The notes beneath the pieces were generated by a model, which was given only the letters and a program-made list of their open reading frames with translations, had not been told where the DNA came from and ran no database searches. Below are positions 1 to 12,030 of a stretch of 64,000 nucleotides of DNA, piece after piece. Made by a program: the position numbers and the translations under genes. Positions within the stretch are counted from its first letter, which is position 1, and the number at the start of each line of letters is the position of its first letter. Source of the DNA: Toxorhynchites rutilus septentrionalis (lineage: Eukaryota > Arthropoda > Insecta > Diptera > Culicidae); the NCBI RefSeq assembly GCF_029784135.1, contig NC_073746.1, positions 224,329,882-224,393,881 on the forward strand. The letters run 5' to 3'.

Positions 1-2769
1 TTTTATTTCTAAAATATTAAGCTTTACCCAACAAAAAAAGTATTGTGATTATTTCATATGCAAAGATGTCATGAAATTTAATATTTATCAAAATTTATCT
101 CACCGAAAGTTTGCTAGCTTGATAAAAGCTATCTTCTGAAATTATGAATTTGTTCACTGTTTCTTCTATATTAACAACTCTATTACACAACAGAAACACG
201 CTGAAATTTAGTTTTGGTAAAAACCTAAACTTCAAATTTATGGTCCACTTCAATGTAATTACAGTGAGTCAATAATGAGTTAGGGAAGTATGATTAGGTT
301 ACTGCCGCCTCAGTTCTTAATTCGGCTATTATATCTACGTCTCACAGTATTCATTTCGTCATTTTGAAATTAAAACCGAAAAGGCAGCGGCAGCGGTGAT
401 CACAAACTTCTGCGTTAGTTACATACGTACATACGTTACATACGCGTCTTGATATTCTAGTCCCCTAAAACTCAAATTAAATCAGTATTCTATGTTCATA
501 TTATCATATAATTTTGTTTTTCATTTTGTGTCGGGCAACTTTCGGTGAATACGGACCAATTTTTGAACAATATAAGCTAAACCTGTGAATGATCTGTGAG
601 CTATTCGTATGTTTAATCAATATACAATTGTATTACTTGAAAAAGCAATGCTGCTATTTATCGCTTCTCAGTTCTTGGGAATCTCATTCGGCCTCTGATA
701 ATATAAACTGAAACAGACCATCCAGTTATGTTGCCATTTGTTCGCTTATGATCTTGCAGGTGTATGTTTCTAAGAGATAGAAAGAGAGATAGTCAAATAA
801 TTTTTTTTGTGAGCAAAACCACGGAAAAGCAGTGAGTACAAAAATTACAAAGCAAACAGTGTTAGTTTCAACTCAAAGTAGAAAAAAATTGGCGTCCCAG
901 TAAATTGAATTTACCACACAAGTTACAAGAATAAGAGTTGGTTTAAGAGCAACTGAAATGAGAGACGGAATATATTACCATTTGTTTTCGTAATTTCCAA
1001 GGTTAAGATTTATAGCACCCAAAACAATTTATCAAACAAATTAAACATCTCTTTAATACAACGGAATCAACGATTGCTAAAATAACCAATAAAAAAACAG
1101 CTATAATTTAAGTTGAACATAAGCCGATGAAAATCGTTTAACGTAAGTAATGGACAAAATTAAAATAAAAACTAGTTCAGATAAGTAATATAAGTGAAGA
1201 GAAAGGAGATTGGAATAAAAATGTTCATAACACATATCATTTAATCTTAGAATGTATAATCATTTTAGGAAACAAATATTTTAATTAAAAATATCTAACA
1301 TAAATAGCGGAGATGTAAAATTAAACGGAACGCCACGTGAGTAAAAAGAGCAGGAATACGCTTCTTCAAATTGATATTATTGTTTACTTTTGCACATTAA
1401 AAGAGACTATGTATTTATATGTTAACTTTCATTGCCTTGGTGCAAGTGATAATTTAGAAGGTATAATATTTTCAAACATCAGAAATCCATTTCTTAAATA
1501 TATGTCAACCTGTTTATGAGCACATGTTCACTGATGAAACATAGCATAACAACAAGTTTTGGTACGCCTACCAATATTATAGTTCACCGCTCACTTTCCA
1601 ATAAAATGCTTTCAGAATCCTACTCAGAAGATCCCACACGTAGCTTCTTTTGACTAAAGTGGCATAAACTATATCTGGCCTAACGATATCAAACATCAGA
1701 CCTGCACACAAATATTACTCTTATTAATGCTTTCATTAAGTAGAGCGATGAATTTTATTGAATAAAAAAATATTATCAACTCTCCAACTCTCCGAAGTCA
1801 AGAAAACAATTAAAGCAGCATTTAATTAAGCCCATGAATATTACAATGTACGAACTATTTATGGGATAATAACAAATAGTTTTACTAAATTAAAGCAAAT
1901 AGTTTATTTTTGTTACCAATTTCTTCTTATACAAAACAAATGAAGTTTCTGCTATATTCATTATTTATTATAATAGATTTATAATGATTATACATATTAG
2001 ATCTCTAATTGAATACTAAAATAAGTATGAGAAGTAAATTTTAAGAAATGGCAAATACTAATTGAACTAAAATGTATTTGAATTAATTGAAAATAATTGA
2101 CATTTGAATAACAAAACTAAAATGAAAGAAATATAAAATATATAATGCTTTGTTAAATGTAAATGTTGTGTATAGGAAATAAAATACACAATTTTAAAAA
2201 TATATTTGAGTGTATCAGTTTTTTATGTCACTCCCGATGGGGTGTCGATGATGGTGTCGACAAACAAAATGTTTCCCTTTGACGTTATAAGCAGTGTTAG
2301 GTTCTACAAGAACTGCCAATGCATCCAGAAAAAATCATTGTTTGGTGCGACTGTTGCCACGATACTATAATTAGAGCTTGATGATCACGGGTTTTTCTGC
2401 TCGAAGTGCTAGCATCGGATCTTCCTTTTTTGTGGATTCAACAAAACGGAATAACTTGCCACGCAGCGTTTGAAACTACACCAAATCTCATGTTTTGTCA
2501 TCCCGATTTATTATATAAAATGAGCCTCAAAATAACAGAAAATGTCATGACTCTCAAATACTGGTGATATATATGGTACAGCAATATAAGATTAATACGA
2601 GCGAGTGAAACAAGAGACGCGTTGCAAATAAGCACGCATTACTTTGCCACATATTTACACTAGAGTGCCAATGAAAATGGCCGTCTCGAATTTTCAAAGC
2701 GAACTTGATTAAAAATGTTGGATCCCACAAAACACTAGCCTATGCAAAATATCATTCTGATTTCCGTTC
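1..2769. other. AT-rich non-genic stretch
   Basis: I see no exon, RNA gene or complete mobile element here. Short open frames, such as one of 60 codons at 1337-1519, show no family motif and no codon bias. The sequence could be intron or intergenic DNA of a gene outside the window. Confidence 0.5.
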
Positions 2770-3040
2770 TGGCCGGGGGATTTTTCTTCAAAGATATTTC
2801 CGACTTGCACTGTGGTCACGCTTATTCTAGAGCTTGCCCCTCGGAATACATTCAAGGCGTGTTATTTGGCTTAAGAAATTTCAACTATGTATTAATTAGA
2901 GGCGAATGAACTGAAAAGTTTAAACCCTCTTAAAGCCAAAAAGAAGAAGAAGAACTATGTATTAACAAATGACGTTAGTTAAATGCATACGTTAAGACGG
3001 CAAAAGTTCCACAGGGAACGTGAACGCCATTTAAGAAGAA
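2770..3040 (+). repeat. Degraded tRNA-derived SINE (Feilai-like), head missing
   Basis: The body matches the better copies at 40277-40549 and 55555-55831: a stretch after the B box, the block tctagagcttgcc, the block caaggcgtgttatttggc, and an (AAG)n tail near 3030. The tRNA-like head is lost. It is interrupted at 2896-2952 by the tail of a second SINE type, flanked by the 13-bp duplication aactatgtattaa (2883-2895 and 2953-2965). Confidence 0.7.
2896..2952 (+). repeat. 57-bp SINE 3' end nested in a SINE
   Basis: This short insert ends in (GAA)n and carries the block gaactgaaaagtttaaaccc. The same 3' end occurs at 53136-53198 on the other strand. A perfect 13-bp target duplication flanks it, as expected for target-primed reverse transcription with strong 5' truncation. 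Confidence 0.7.
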
Positions 3041-3686
3041 GACCCGTTACCTTTCGGTGCAGCTCTTGTTTCGCAAATGGGCGCCACAGCTTATAGAAAA
3101 GCCGGAGGTCAGAGGTTATCAATCGGTTAAGCTCTTCCAACCGCCTATAAATTCAGTAGAAGCTAATACTGTGTAAACTGGGCATTAGAGCTCTTTTAAC
3201 ACGTTCGTCGCCCAAAGCGACTTTTCTGAGTTTCTTGCGGAGCCCAACTTGCGGATAAATGATTAAATGAAGATCAAACTTATTATATATACAAAAAAAT
3301 AATAATTTCTCATCAACACAAGATAAATCATAACACAACAACTCATTAACATAATTCATACATAATTAAAAATAAGGTTTGATTACTGAAATGCTCATAA
3401 ATGCTCTAAAAATCTCAGGAGGTTCATCGCAAGATATGTTATATAGTGTAATAATTTTTTAATTTTAATTTCTCTTCTGGGCTGTTTCCTTTACAAGAAC
3501 TTGAAACTCGGGATTCGATTTCAAAATATCAACAACAAACATTACATTGTAATAGAAAATCATTATCAGAAAAAAAACTGTTTTTGCAGAAAGCTTGATA
3601 CCCCATCAAAGGATATTCATTCTAAACAAAAAATTTAATCATCGTTCATTATTTTAAAGTAAAAATGTTCATTTGTCGCTTAAATG
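3041..3686. other. Non-genic stretch
   Basis: No coding, RNA or repeat signature recognised. The short minus-strand open frame at 3153-3359 has no motif. Confidence 0.4.
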
Positions 3687-3688
3687 TA

Positions 3689-4615
3689 GGGGAACCGCGG
3701 GTAATACGGACATGGGGGTAATACTGGTTGATTGGTATAGTTACACTTTGAATTTCAAATTTCTGTTAATTAGAACACCTTCTACATGTTGTTCTATAAT
3801 ATTTGAGCCACCCTATGGCAAGGAATACTGATCAAAAGTGGAAAAGGGAAACAAAAACTGAAAATCATACTAGATACCGCGTGAGGATCTTTTTTTAGCT
3901 GCTTCGATATTAAGCATTTAGAGCGGTTTAATATTAAAATTCATTTCGCTGATGGTTATATTTCGGTTTGTGAGTTAACAGAGAAGCGATATTAGGTATG
4001 TAAGGAAAAGTTAATTCATTTTTGAGTGGAAAATTTAAATTATTGAAATAATGGTACTGGTGGGGTTAAATGGACAGTTGTCAGTGGGAGTGAGATAGAG
4101 ATTGAAATGTGAAAAGTCTGTTTAATCTATTCCTAAGGAATGATCTGCATCTATAAACGGAAATCAAATCGCCAAATGTAGACTGTTTGGAAGCTGGCTG
4201 GACCCAAAGGCAAAATAGTTGACGATCTGTCAGTTTATACTGCTGAAAAGCACGTGGTGGATTAATTCGATTTTTTCATCATTTAACGGACATTCGTGAT
4301 GAGTTCAGACCTTGATTGAATAAAATTATTCCTCTCGCGATCGATAAACCACTACGCTTTATATATTACAAAACTGTCCATATTAGCCCCACTATATGTC
4401 CATATTAACCGCATCGAAAAAATGTTGTACTTTTCGGTCTGTTTTATTTTCAGTAAAAAACATTGAAAAATACTTTTTTATAAAATATTTGGCCTATTAT
4501 GTAGAAAAACAGTATATTTAATCGCAAGAAACTGCATCGAATTTTTGGGAAACACGAGTTTCCAAAAATATAATTGAAGTTCTTCTTAACATGTCCGTTT
4601 TACCCCCACTTCCCC
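3689..4615. mobile_element. Non-autonomous DNA element, TAGGGGAA-type TIRs
   Basis: The ends are inverted copies: GGGGAA followed by a GGGTAATACGGACATG-like block on the left, and its complement CATGTCCGTTTTACCCCC then TTCCCC on the right. TA flanks both sides (3687-3688, 4616-4617). The roughly 927-bp body has no transposase frame. The same terminal family occurs at 23372-25549 and 25026-25400, and a single end lies near 53932. Superfamily not assigned. Confidence 0.65.
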
Positions 4616-4673
4616 TATTTCTTTATTTGCTTCATGTACACATGCAGTTTCTCCCCGTTTCTTATTCACAACC

Positions 4674-4760
4674 ATAAAGCCGAATATCCGGCTATCCGGC
4701 CTCGAAGCTTGCCGGATATCCGATATCCGGTATCCGGCCAAACTGCTATCCGTTTCATCA
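4674..4760. repeat. Short ATATCCGG / TATCCGGC repeat cluster
   Basis: About ten overlapping copies of the half-palindrome ATCCGG occur within 90 bp, several as ggatatccg or gccggatatcc. No gene is associated. It may be a fragment of a transposon end. Confidence 0.5.
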
Positions 4761-4909
4761 CTAGTTTTTAGACAACTTTTACATGATCTAGCAATATTTT
4801 ATTTAATTTGAAGATGAATTGACAACAATAACACATCCCAAAGTCATATTATATGGGTTTCGCAAAAAGCTGTAGTATAAATCATCCGCACTATAAATTA
4901 ATAAAAATT

Positions 4910-5750
4910 ATAGTATAAACATTAGCTGACCCGACAAACGTTGTTCTGCCATTTAAATTTCTTCTAGAGAATATTTGAATGTTGTAACAATCTACGAAAT
5001 TAATCGAATGTGATCGATAAAAATAACGAATGAAACTATTTCAACAGAAGTTTGTATGATGTTTCATAATGCAATGTATTTCATGAAAATGAAAATGAAC
5101 TGATATGTTTGATCTCTCAAAAGTTAAATGTGAAGAGAAAAATAGTAATAGATTTTTGTCGTAAAGTTGACAAATGAAATAAAGAAAGTCAATATTCATA
5201 TCGTTCAAATGCTATCTCGTTGGAGGAAAATACGCGCTCCTTTTTTCAATATGCATGGCTAAATTTATAACTACACGGTCTTGTTCATTTTCATTGGGAA
5301 AACAACGATACGCGATGGAGCTGATGTATCGTTCTTATTTGGAAATGCATTACTTCGTTGTTGTCATTCAATCGAGGAGTATCCTCAGCGGTATTCTAAT
5401 TTAGAATCATAGCCATAATGCCACTTCCTTTACCCAGGGACTTGCAAATGTATCAATTTCTCTTTGCTCAGCTGAGGCGAATATGGTACTACTCAACGAT
5501 TTTCAATTTCAATATCTGCGTTGTTGATATTTGTGGATTACATTCTCAATATTTATTCGTTGATATTTTAGATATTTGCCTACGCTTGCGATCGTGAAAC
5601 TTTGCACATATTCCAACTACCATGCAAGGCGATAAAGATTTCGAATCACCGCATGGACCATACACCATTATTGTGGTAACAGTATCGAACAGTTATTCAT
5701 ATCCCGGAATCCGATTGGTTTGAAACTCGATCGAATGTCGAATGTCTTCT
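4910..5750 (+). repeat. Dispersed repeat, possibly Helitron-like
   Basis: The stretch opens with agctgacccgacaaacgttg, a block I associate with widespread insect repeats that I believe are Helitron-related. No helicase or Rep frame is visible and I cannot define the ends. The class assignment is from memory and weak. Confidence 0.25.
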
Positions 5751-5751
5751 G

Positions 5752-5862
5752 ACTTACATTGTGGTCACACACATTCTAGAGCTTGCCACTCAGAATACAT
5801 TTAAGGCGTGTTGTTTGGTATAGAAATCTCAATTAAGTACTACTAAAAATGATATTGAAGAA
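5752..5862 (+). repeat. SINE fragment (Feilai-like 3' body)
   Basis: About 110 bp match the 3' body of the SINE at 40277-40549: tctagagcttgccactcaga, aaggcgtgtt, a short (GAA)n tail. The tRNA-like head is absent. Confidence 0.65.
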
Positions 5863-6404
5863 GAACATGGAGAGAGTCGTATGAACGATGTGCGTTAACG
5901 GTGTATTCCAGATTATTGTTTTTTCTTCGAATCACAATTTCTCGTGTCATTATGCAGACACCTTCTATGATTTTAGTAACGCTTGCACACTGAATCTAGA
6001 CACGTGCTCTTCCGCAGATTTTTATCAGAATTGATGACAATAACGTGATTGTCATTCTGTAAACCGAGAAAGTATTTCGTTGTGCTCATTCAAAAATACT
6101 CCCAGCTCGCCGGCGATACGCCTGGCTTCAGACGAAGTGAGGTTACTTGCGATTGTGTGGATGAAAATTCGATGTAGCGAGCCATTTGTCATTGAACAAC
6201 ATAGATGATTTCGTTCTGTTTGAAAAACGAACGACGGTTAAATTATTTGAATATTGTTTATACAAAAATACTAAAATCTCGATTAAAAATAGGGTATGGG
6301 GGTTTAAATTTGTGGTTATATGTAGTGTTCGAGGCCAAATTTATAAAAAAAAATATCCAGATTGTTTTTTCTCCATAGGGCCAACCTAATTGGTATTAAA
6401 TATA
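5863..6404. other. Non-genic stretch
   Basis: No exon or mobile-element signature recognised between the SINE fragment and the Tigger-like end at 6407. Confidence 0.4.
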
Positions 6405-6406
6405 TA

Positions 6407-7154
6407 CAGTAATTTACATTTAATGCGACATTTTTTTAATTGGACATACCTGTAATGCGACACGTTTAATTGGACATGTTTACATCTCATTGGACAGAGG
6501 TAAATCCGCACTGACAGTGGTTAGTGTCGACGTCTGGTGACAACTTTCAATTTCAGTCAAAACTCGTGAGTGTAATCTATATCAGATTAGAAGGCACGAA
6601 GCCAGTTTTAAAATAATAAAATTTGAATGAAAATTTCTACATCATGTTAATTAATTACTTGAAACATGTATTTTTGACTCTTATTTAATCATTTGTCTAT
6701 ATATTTCTGATATTGTGACTGAAGCCTTTCATTATATATAATATAAAATTGTTTTCAAACACGATTTTCGTATGAGATTTTTTTACCACTTGTGAAAAAG
6801 GGTATTTCATTTAAAAAGAATACTAATTTGATACGAATAAGTTAATTTTTGAAAAGGTAATCATGCCGCCTGAAAATTAATTACTATCTTTGACGCTCCC
6901 GAAATCATGAAACGAAGCTCAGTGCCGTCATCGCGAATATCAACAAACAAAGCACAAACGAAAAACAGAATGTGAAAAACAAGTTAGAACCAGAAAAGAA
7001 AAACATCAATATGGACTAAGAATAACATTTTGATAAATCGTGGTGAGAGTGTTCTACAAGTGGCTGACGAAACGGGCCTTTCACGGTCGACAGTTTACGA
7101 AATCGAGAAGCAAGAAATAGCATTGTGGTATTGCAAGACGTTGGTCAATTAAAC
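6407..7154 (+). repeat. Left arm: Tigger 5' end in + orientation
   Basis: This arm aligns with the reverse complement of about 12742-12180 and then, after an internal deletion, with the helix-turn-helix coding part at 11000-10860. Shared blocks include gcctgaaaattaatt, gacgctcccgaaatcatgaa and gttctacaagtggctgac. The match ends near 7154, where NHP2-like sequence begins. Confidence 0.75.
7035..7154 (+). pseudogene. Tigger transposase N-terminal fragment (second copy)
   Basis: Frame + reads a helix-turn-helix with SVLQVADETGLSRSTVYEIE and then KQEIALWYCKTL. It matches the minus-strand copy at 10824-11036 (TVLQVADGTSLPRSTVYGIK). It is preceded by a deletion and followed by unrelated NHP2-like sequence, so it is a truncated relic. 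Confidence 0.7.
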
Positions 7155-7177
7155 TATCCACTGATTTCGAGATAATA

Positions 7178-7884
7178 ATGGGAAATATAAAGGTGGAGGA
7201 ACCAGATGCCGAAATCGAGTGGAGGTGATCTGGCGTAGTGGTAACATCCATGCCTCTCACGCTAAAGGTCACGAGTTCAATTCTCACTCCCGACATTCTT
7301 CCAAAAATGGAATTTATAGTTACGAACCAACCAAATGAGTTGAAAGTCACTATAATACAGATAAAAAAAATGCAGAAATCGACACAACTATCGTTAAGGA
7401 AGGATACGATGTGAAACTTAAAAATACGAATGCAATCGCTCAACCCATGGCACCGAAGAATTTAACCAAGAACATTCATAAACTTATCAAAAAAGGTTTA
7501 GATGGATATTTTAATGTTATTTTCGCATGTTCTTATCTATATTAATTAATTGCAGCCTCAAAACACGAATCTTATTTACGATATGGATTAAAGAATGTTC
7601 AAGTGCGTCCGCGGAATAATGAAACAGGGTAAGCAATGTGTGTATTGTGTGTTGAAATGGAGGTTGCAATTTACAAAAAAAAAAGTCTAATAAAGTCGAA
7701 TATCTAATCGGAAGTCTCTAATTCGCATCTCAATTTTTACGGGATTGTTATTTTCGTTGCAGAAATCCCATATTGCTATAAGCCGAGTCAGAAAGACTTA
7801 GGAGCAGCAGTGGGTGTGAAACGAGGCACAGTCGCAATGCTAATCCGAGAGCAGCCAGATAAACTAAACAGAACAGTTCGATAA
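7178..7884 (+). pseudogene. NHP2: NHP2-like gene fragment with introns (broken)
   Basis: NHP2 is the L7Ae-type core protein of H/ACA snoRNPs, acting in rRNA pseudouridylation. Conceptual exons are 7178-7495, split by a SINE at 7219-7369, then 7556-7628 and 7763-7884. Visible family blocks are NAIAQPMAPKNLTKNIHKLI, then KASKHESYLRYGLKNVQV, then IPYCYKPSQKDLGAAVGVKR followed by GTVAMLIRE. GT/AG junctions at 7496/7555 and 7629/7762 keep the frame of the preserved exons. The central part of the L7Ae fold, about 25 residues between exon 2 and the last exon in other NHP2 proteins, is absent, and the C-terminus stops early. Because introns remain, this is a DNA-level copy and not a retrocopy. It lies directly after Tigger coding sequence, hence probably captured. 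A decayed resident gene is the alternative. Confidence 0.8.
7219..7369 (+). repeat. tRNA-derived SINE inside the NHP2 fragment
   Basis: A pol III-type head is visible: A box tggcgtagtgg and B box gagttcaattc, followed by an A-rich end. The 13-bp duplication atgccgaaatcga (7206-7218) / atgcagaaatcga (7370-7382), one mismatch, proves insertion. Removing it restores the reading frame of the NHP2-like exon. Confidence 0.8.
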
Positions 7885-8062
7885 ACTAAAAGCGAAAAAT
7901 CAATGCCGTCAACACGAATATACCATTGTGCGAGATTTCACAACACGATAAATTTTTAGGAGTGTTTTCAACCATTTTCCAATCAAAACAATTTATGGTG
8001 ATACGATCAATCATTTTGTATTTTTGTTATCATGCCATATACTTAATAACATCTCACTATTG
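7885..8062. other. Spacer within the composite element
   Basis: No coding match seen. A short block near 7906 (gccgtcaacacgaatata) resembles the 5' leader of the Tigger element, hinting at further rearrangement. Confidence 0.3.
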
Positions 8063-8347
8063 TTATTCGTCAAGAAGGCGAATGATTTCATTTCCATATT
8101 CGTTTTTCCATTTTCCGACTTCCACTAATTTATGGTCATCACCAACAGCAATAAGAACATTTTTAAGTACATCCATGATGCTGATAGCCTTCTTATAATC
8201 ATTGCGTTTTTCGTATTGACTGCTCCATACCATAGTACATATAACCCGAAGTACTAAGATCACCCTCAGCACTTTCTTTAGCATCGCAATCTTGCTCTTC
8301 ATGGATGGCCTCAAAAAGTCACCACCAGAGGCAATATACTGGACCAA
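8063..8347 (-). pseudogene. Probable 3' coding remnant of the Tigger-like element
   Basis: An open frame of 94 codons ends in a basic and acidic segment (YEKRNDYKKAISIMDVLK, then KWKNEYGNEIIRLLDE). It is contiguous in orientation with the transposase once the ITmD37E insertion at 8365-9640 is removed. I do not recognise a domain. Assignment as the transposase tail is inferred from position only. Confidence 0.4.
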
Positions 8348-8364
8348 TTAACCCTCGGTATATA

Positions 8365-9640
8365 AAGGGTGTGTCACATCAAATTGCATCACGGAAAAAA
8401 CGCTGTAGAAATTCGCCCAGTAGACCGATCCTTTTGAAAATTTTAGACAGTAAAATAAAAACTATTAAACAACTTTTGGCATTTTCTTTTTACTCATACT
8501 TCGAGCCCAAGCCCGAATGCTCGCACCTTCCTCTTTACCCCGTCCATAAGGTTCTGTACAACGTCAGGTTGTAGTTTTTTTAACATAAATCCATTTTCTC
8601 TTGAAGTCCGCCTCCGATTTGACAACTTTTGGGTTCTTCCGGAGGGCTTGCTTCATAATCGCCCAATATTTCTCTATTGGGCGAAGCTCCGGAGCGTTGG
8701 GCGGGTTCATTTCCTTTGGCACGAAGGTGACCCCGTTGGCTTCGTACCACTCCAACACGTCCTTTGAATAGTGGCACGAAGCGAGATCCGGCCAGAAGAT
8801 GGTCGGGCCGTCGTGCTGCTTCAATAGTGGTAGTGAGCGCTTCTGTAGGCACTCCTTAAGGTAAACCTGCCCGTTTACCGTGCCGGTCATCACGAAGGGG
8901 GCGCTCCGCTTTCCGCAAGAGCAGATCGCTTGCCACACCATGTACTTTTTGGCAAACTTGGATAGTTTCTGCTTGCGAATCTCCTCCGGAACGCTGAATT
9001 TGTCCTCTGCGGAGAAGAACAACAGGCCCGGCAGCTGACGAAAGTCCGCTTTGACGTAGGTTTCGTCGTCCATTACCAGGCAATGCGGCTTCGTCAGCAT
9101 TTCGGTGTACAGCTTCCGGGCTCGCGTCTTCCCCACCATGTTTTGCCTTTCGTCGCGGTTAGGAGCCTTCTGAACCTTGTATGTACGCATGCCCTCCCGC
9201 TGCTTGGTCCGCTGGACGAATGAACTTGACAAATTCAGCTTATTGGCGACATCCCGGACCGAACTTCTCGGATCACGTCTAAACTGCTTAACTACGCACT
9301 TGTGATCTTTTTCACTGACGGAGCATCCATTTTTGCCGTTCTTCACCTTCCGGTCGATGGTTAGGTTCTCGAAGTATCGTTTTAGTACTCTGCTGACCGT
9401 GGATTGGACGATTCCCAGCATCTTACCGATGTGACAACTCCGGATTCTCGAAATGAGTGCACAGGATTAATTCACGACGCTCTTTTTCGTTCGATGACAT
9501 TTTTCCAAATTTACGAAAAATTGACAGTGAAGCATCTATACACTCTTATCTGATTATAAGCGAAAGCTGAAGATATAATTCCTAAAAATAGAATTTCTAC
9601 AGCGTTTTTTCCGTGATGCAATTTGATGTGACACACCCTT
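8365..9640 (-). mobile_element. ITmD37E (Tc1/mariner, DD37E) copy 1
   Basis: Inverted ends begin aagggtgtgtcacatcaaat and are flanked by TA duplications (8363-8364, 9641-9642). The 1276-bp length is usual for Tc1 elements. The element is inserted into the 3' part of the Tigger transposase, so it is younger than that element. Confidence 0.9.
8494..9500 (-). pseudogene. ITmD37E transposase, frameshifted (copy 1)
   Basis: This is a cut-and-paste transposase with paired N-terminal helix-turn-helix and a DDE domain. Catalytic residues are visible: D in LVMDDETYVK, D in FWPDLASCHY, and E in RPIEKYW. Exactly 37 residues separate the second D and the E. The start is the ATG at 9498-9500, as in the sister copies (SSNEKERRELILCTHFENPE). 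A 7-bp deletion near 9428 breaks the frame in the first helix-turn-helix, and a second small deletion near 8582 removes the normal C-terminus. The longest uninterrupted part is 8564-9421. Confidence 0.85.
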
Positions 9641-11073
9641 TATTTGCGCTACATCTATGTTGTCTAAGTTGCTTAGTCATTTTTGAACTTCTTCTTCGGT
9701 CAGTACGTAGTTTGGATCAACGAGGAGTAGTCGTAGCAGTAGTAGTAGTAGTGCAATTTAGAAAGCAACACGCGGGGTCACTTGTTGGTGATGAAATTGT
9801 GAAATCGTTGAACGAGTTATAGTTTTGATCTTGACTGACACTTAAGAGATTGCGCCGACAATTAGCAATCGTTTCTGGAGTTACAGTGGCCCACGCATCA
9901 GTCGCTAGTTGAATAGCGTCATAAAGGCTAAATTATTTGATAATTTCTGTAACTGGACGATCGCTGTCAGTTTCTAGCAGAACACGGCGCAGAAAATTCG
10001 ATTTGTAGATAACTAAAAAATAAAAATAATATTCATTACATAATTACCCTTAAAAGCATTGATGATTCCTTGATCGATAGGCTGCAGAATACTTGTCACA
10101 TTTGGAGGAAGGAAGATCACCTGGATTTCCGCGTCATTCACTTGAAACTTATCTTTACTGTAATGTGCGGTGCAATTATCTAGAATTAGAAGCGTTTTAG
10201 TCGGTCTATTCTGTGCAGCTGCCTTCCGTCTGATTTCAGGAACGAAAACAAAGTAGAACCAATCAGTAAACGTCGTTCTAGTTCGCCATGTTTTCTTATT
10301 TGAAAAATAGTGTATCCCATCAGGCACGCCTTGCGTTTTAAAGCATCTAGAATTTAATGCGCGGCCAAGCACTTGAAATGGTAATTTGTGGCTACTACTT
10401 GCATTGTCAGTCGCAAGGTGTAATTGTCAGTCGCACCTTCAACGACTTGCGTCCGGGTGCAGTTTTTTCGCTAGAACTAACCATTGACTTTGTAGACAAG
10501 GCCTTTACAACTAATGCCGTCTCATCAGCGTTATATATCATCTGCACTATAATATCCGTCAATTTATTCTTAAACTGTTCAACCGCAGCAATATCCGCGT
10601 GAAGTTTCTCTCCCGAGACAGTTAACGTTCTGATCCCGTTTCTAGCTTTGAAGCTACGTAACCAACCATAACTTGCACTGAGTCGACAATTGGTCGTGCA
10701 CGATGTTTCGTGGAGAAGCTTGCATTTTTCACTTAAGAGTGCATCTGATATCGGTATGACGTATGGTATGGTATTGTATGTTATGGTTTCTGACGTTTTC
10801 CGTAGAACCACAATAAGACGGCTTCATTTAGCAATACATGCGTCGGAAATCTTATTGGTCAACGTCTTGCAATGCCACAATGCTATTTCTTGCTTCTTGA
10901 TTCCGTAAACCGTCGACCGTGGAAGGCTCGTTCCGTCAGCCACTTGTAGAACAGTCTTACCACAATTTAGCAGGTCCAAGACTATGTTTTTATCTTTGAT
11001 GGTGAGGGCATTATACTTTCGTCTCTTGTATTTCACTGGACGGTAATTTTGATCGGGCTTGCTGTTAGCTTCG

Positions 11074-12030
11074 CCCCAGCAAACATTAAATCGTATAATT
11101 TTGCATGTGCTAAGTCTTACAAGAAATCAGAATAAATCATAATCGCATATAATATCAATCAAAGTATGTATCGTGTATATTTGAAATCGCATAAAATGTA
11201 AAAACTCGATTTTATATATCATTATCAAATTAATTTCGGTATAATACACATCAGTTTTATGATGTACATTGTCATAAAATATATTTAATCCGCATCATAT
11301 GCGTATATTACGCTGATGCAGTTTGTGTGTCGTATAAGCGTATAATTTAAATCGATTCAGTACTGTAGTAAATCGTGTTGCATGCTGAAGAAAATCATGA
11401 AACAGTAAATCATATTAGATCCTAATAAAGAACATATTACATCATATTGAAATGTCAATGAAATGCTGATGCACTCGAAAGTTTTAACCGCTGTTGAAAT
11501 AATCTTCAGATAGCCGCGCGAGATAGCTGGTGGATGATAATCCAGACGACCGGAGTTCGAACCCACATCGGAGTTTTCACCAAACATCAATCTGTGCCAT
11601 TTTAAACATTCATATTCCACTCCCAACACAAGTCAATCATACAATTATTATTTCTACGAACATAAATACTCATATATAAAAATGGCGATTCGTGAGGCTA
11701 TAATAAACATTTCACGAAACTATTTTGCGCCATTTGTTTTTTTTCTATGTCTGTAATAAATCGTATATGAGTATGACAAAAGTCGTATTTGGTGCTTTGA
11801 CAATTCATGAATATATTCATATTAGATCGCAATTCAATTTCAACATAATCGCTATTATAGCCGATCAAAGTTGCATATTCATCCAAACAAATTCGGTAAG
11901 CTTTTGCCATGTATGTATCTAGCCTCCACTTTTGCATGCGTATGCCAGTAAGGCGCATTATATGCCAACCAAATTTTAGGGCATATGATGTTATATATAC
12001 GCTTGTTATGCGATTTAATGTTTGCTGGGG
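11074..12030. mobile_element. Nested TIR element, ends CCCCAGCAAACATTAAATCG
   Basis: It begins ccccagcaaacattaaatcg and ends with the exact complement. It splits the Tigger N-terminal coding region between LEQITV and the helix-turn-helix. The interior is AT-rich, with several aatcgyataa-like repeats and no transposase. The right end merges with an 11-G run (12027-12037), so the target duplication cannot be read. Superfamily unassigned. Confidence 0.65.
11500..11595 (+). repeat. tRNA-like (SINE head) segment
   Basis: An A-box-like tagctggtgga is followed 20-30 bp later by a B-box match gagttcgaaccc. No clover-leaf could be closed by eye, so a SINE remnant is more likely than a tRNA gene. Confidence 0.35.
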
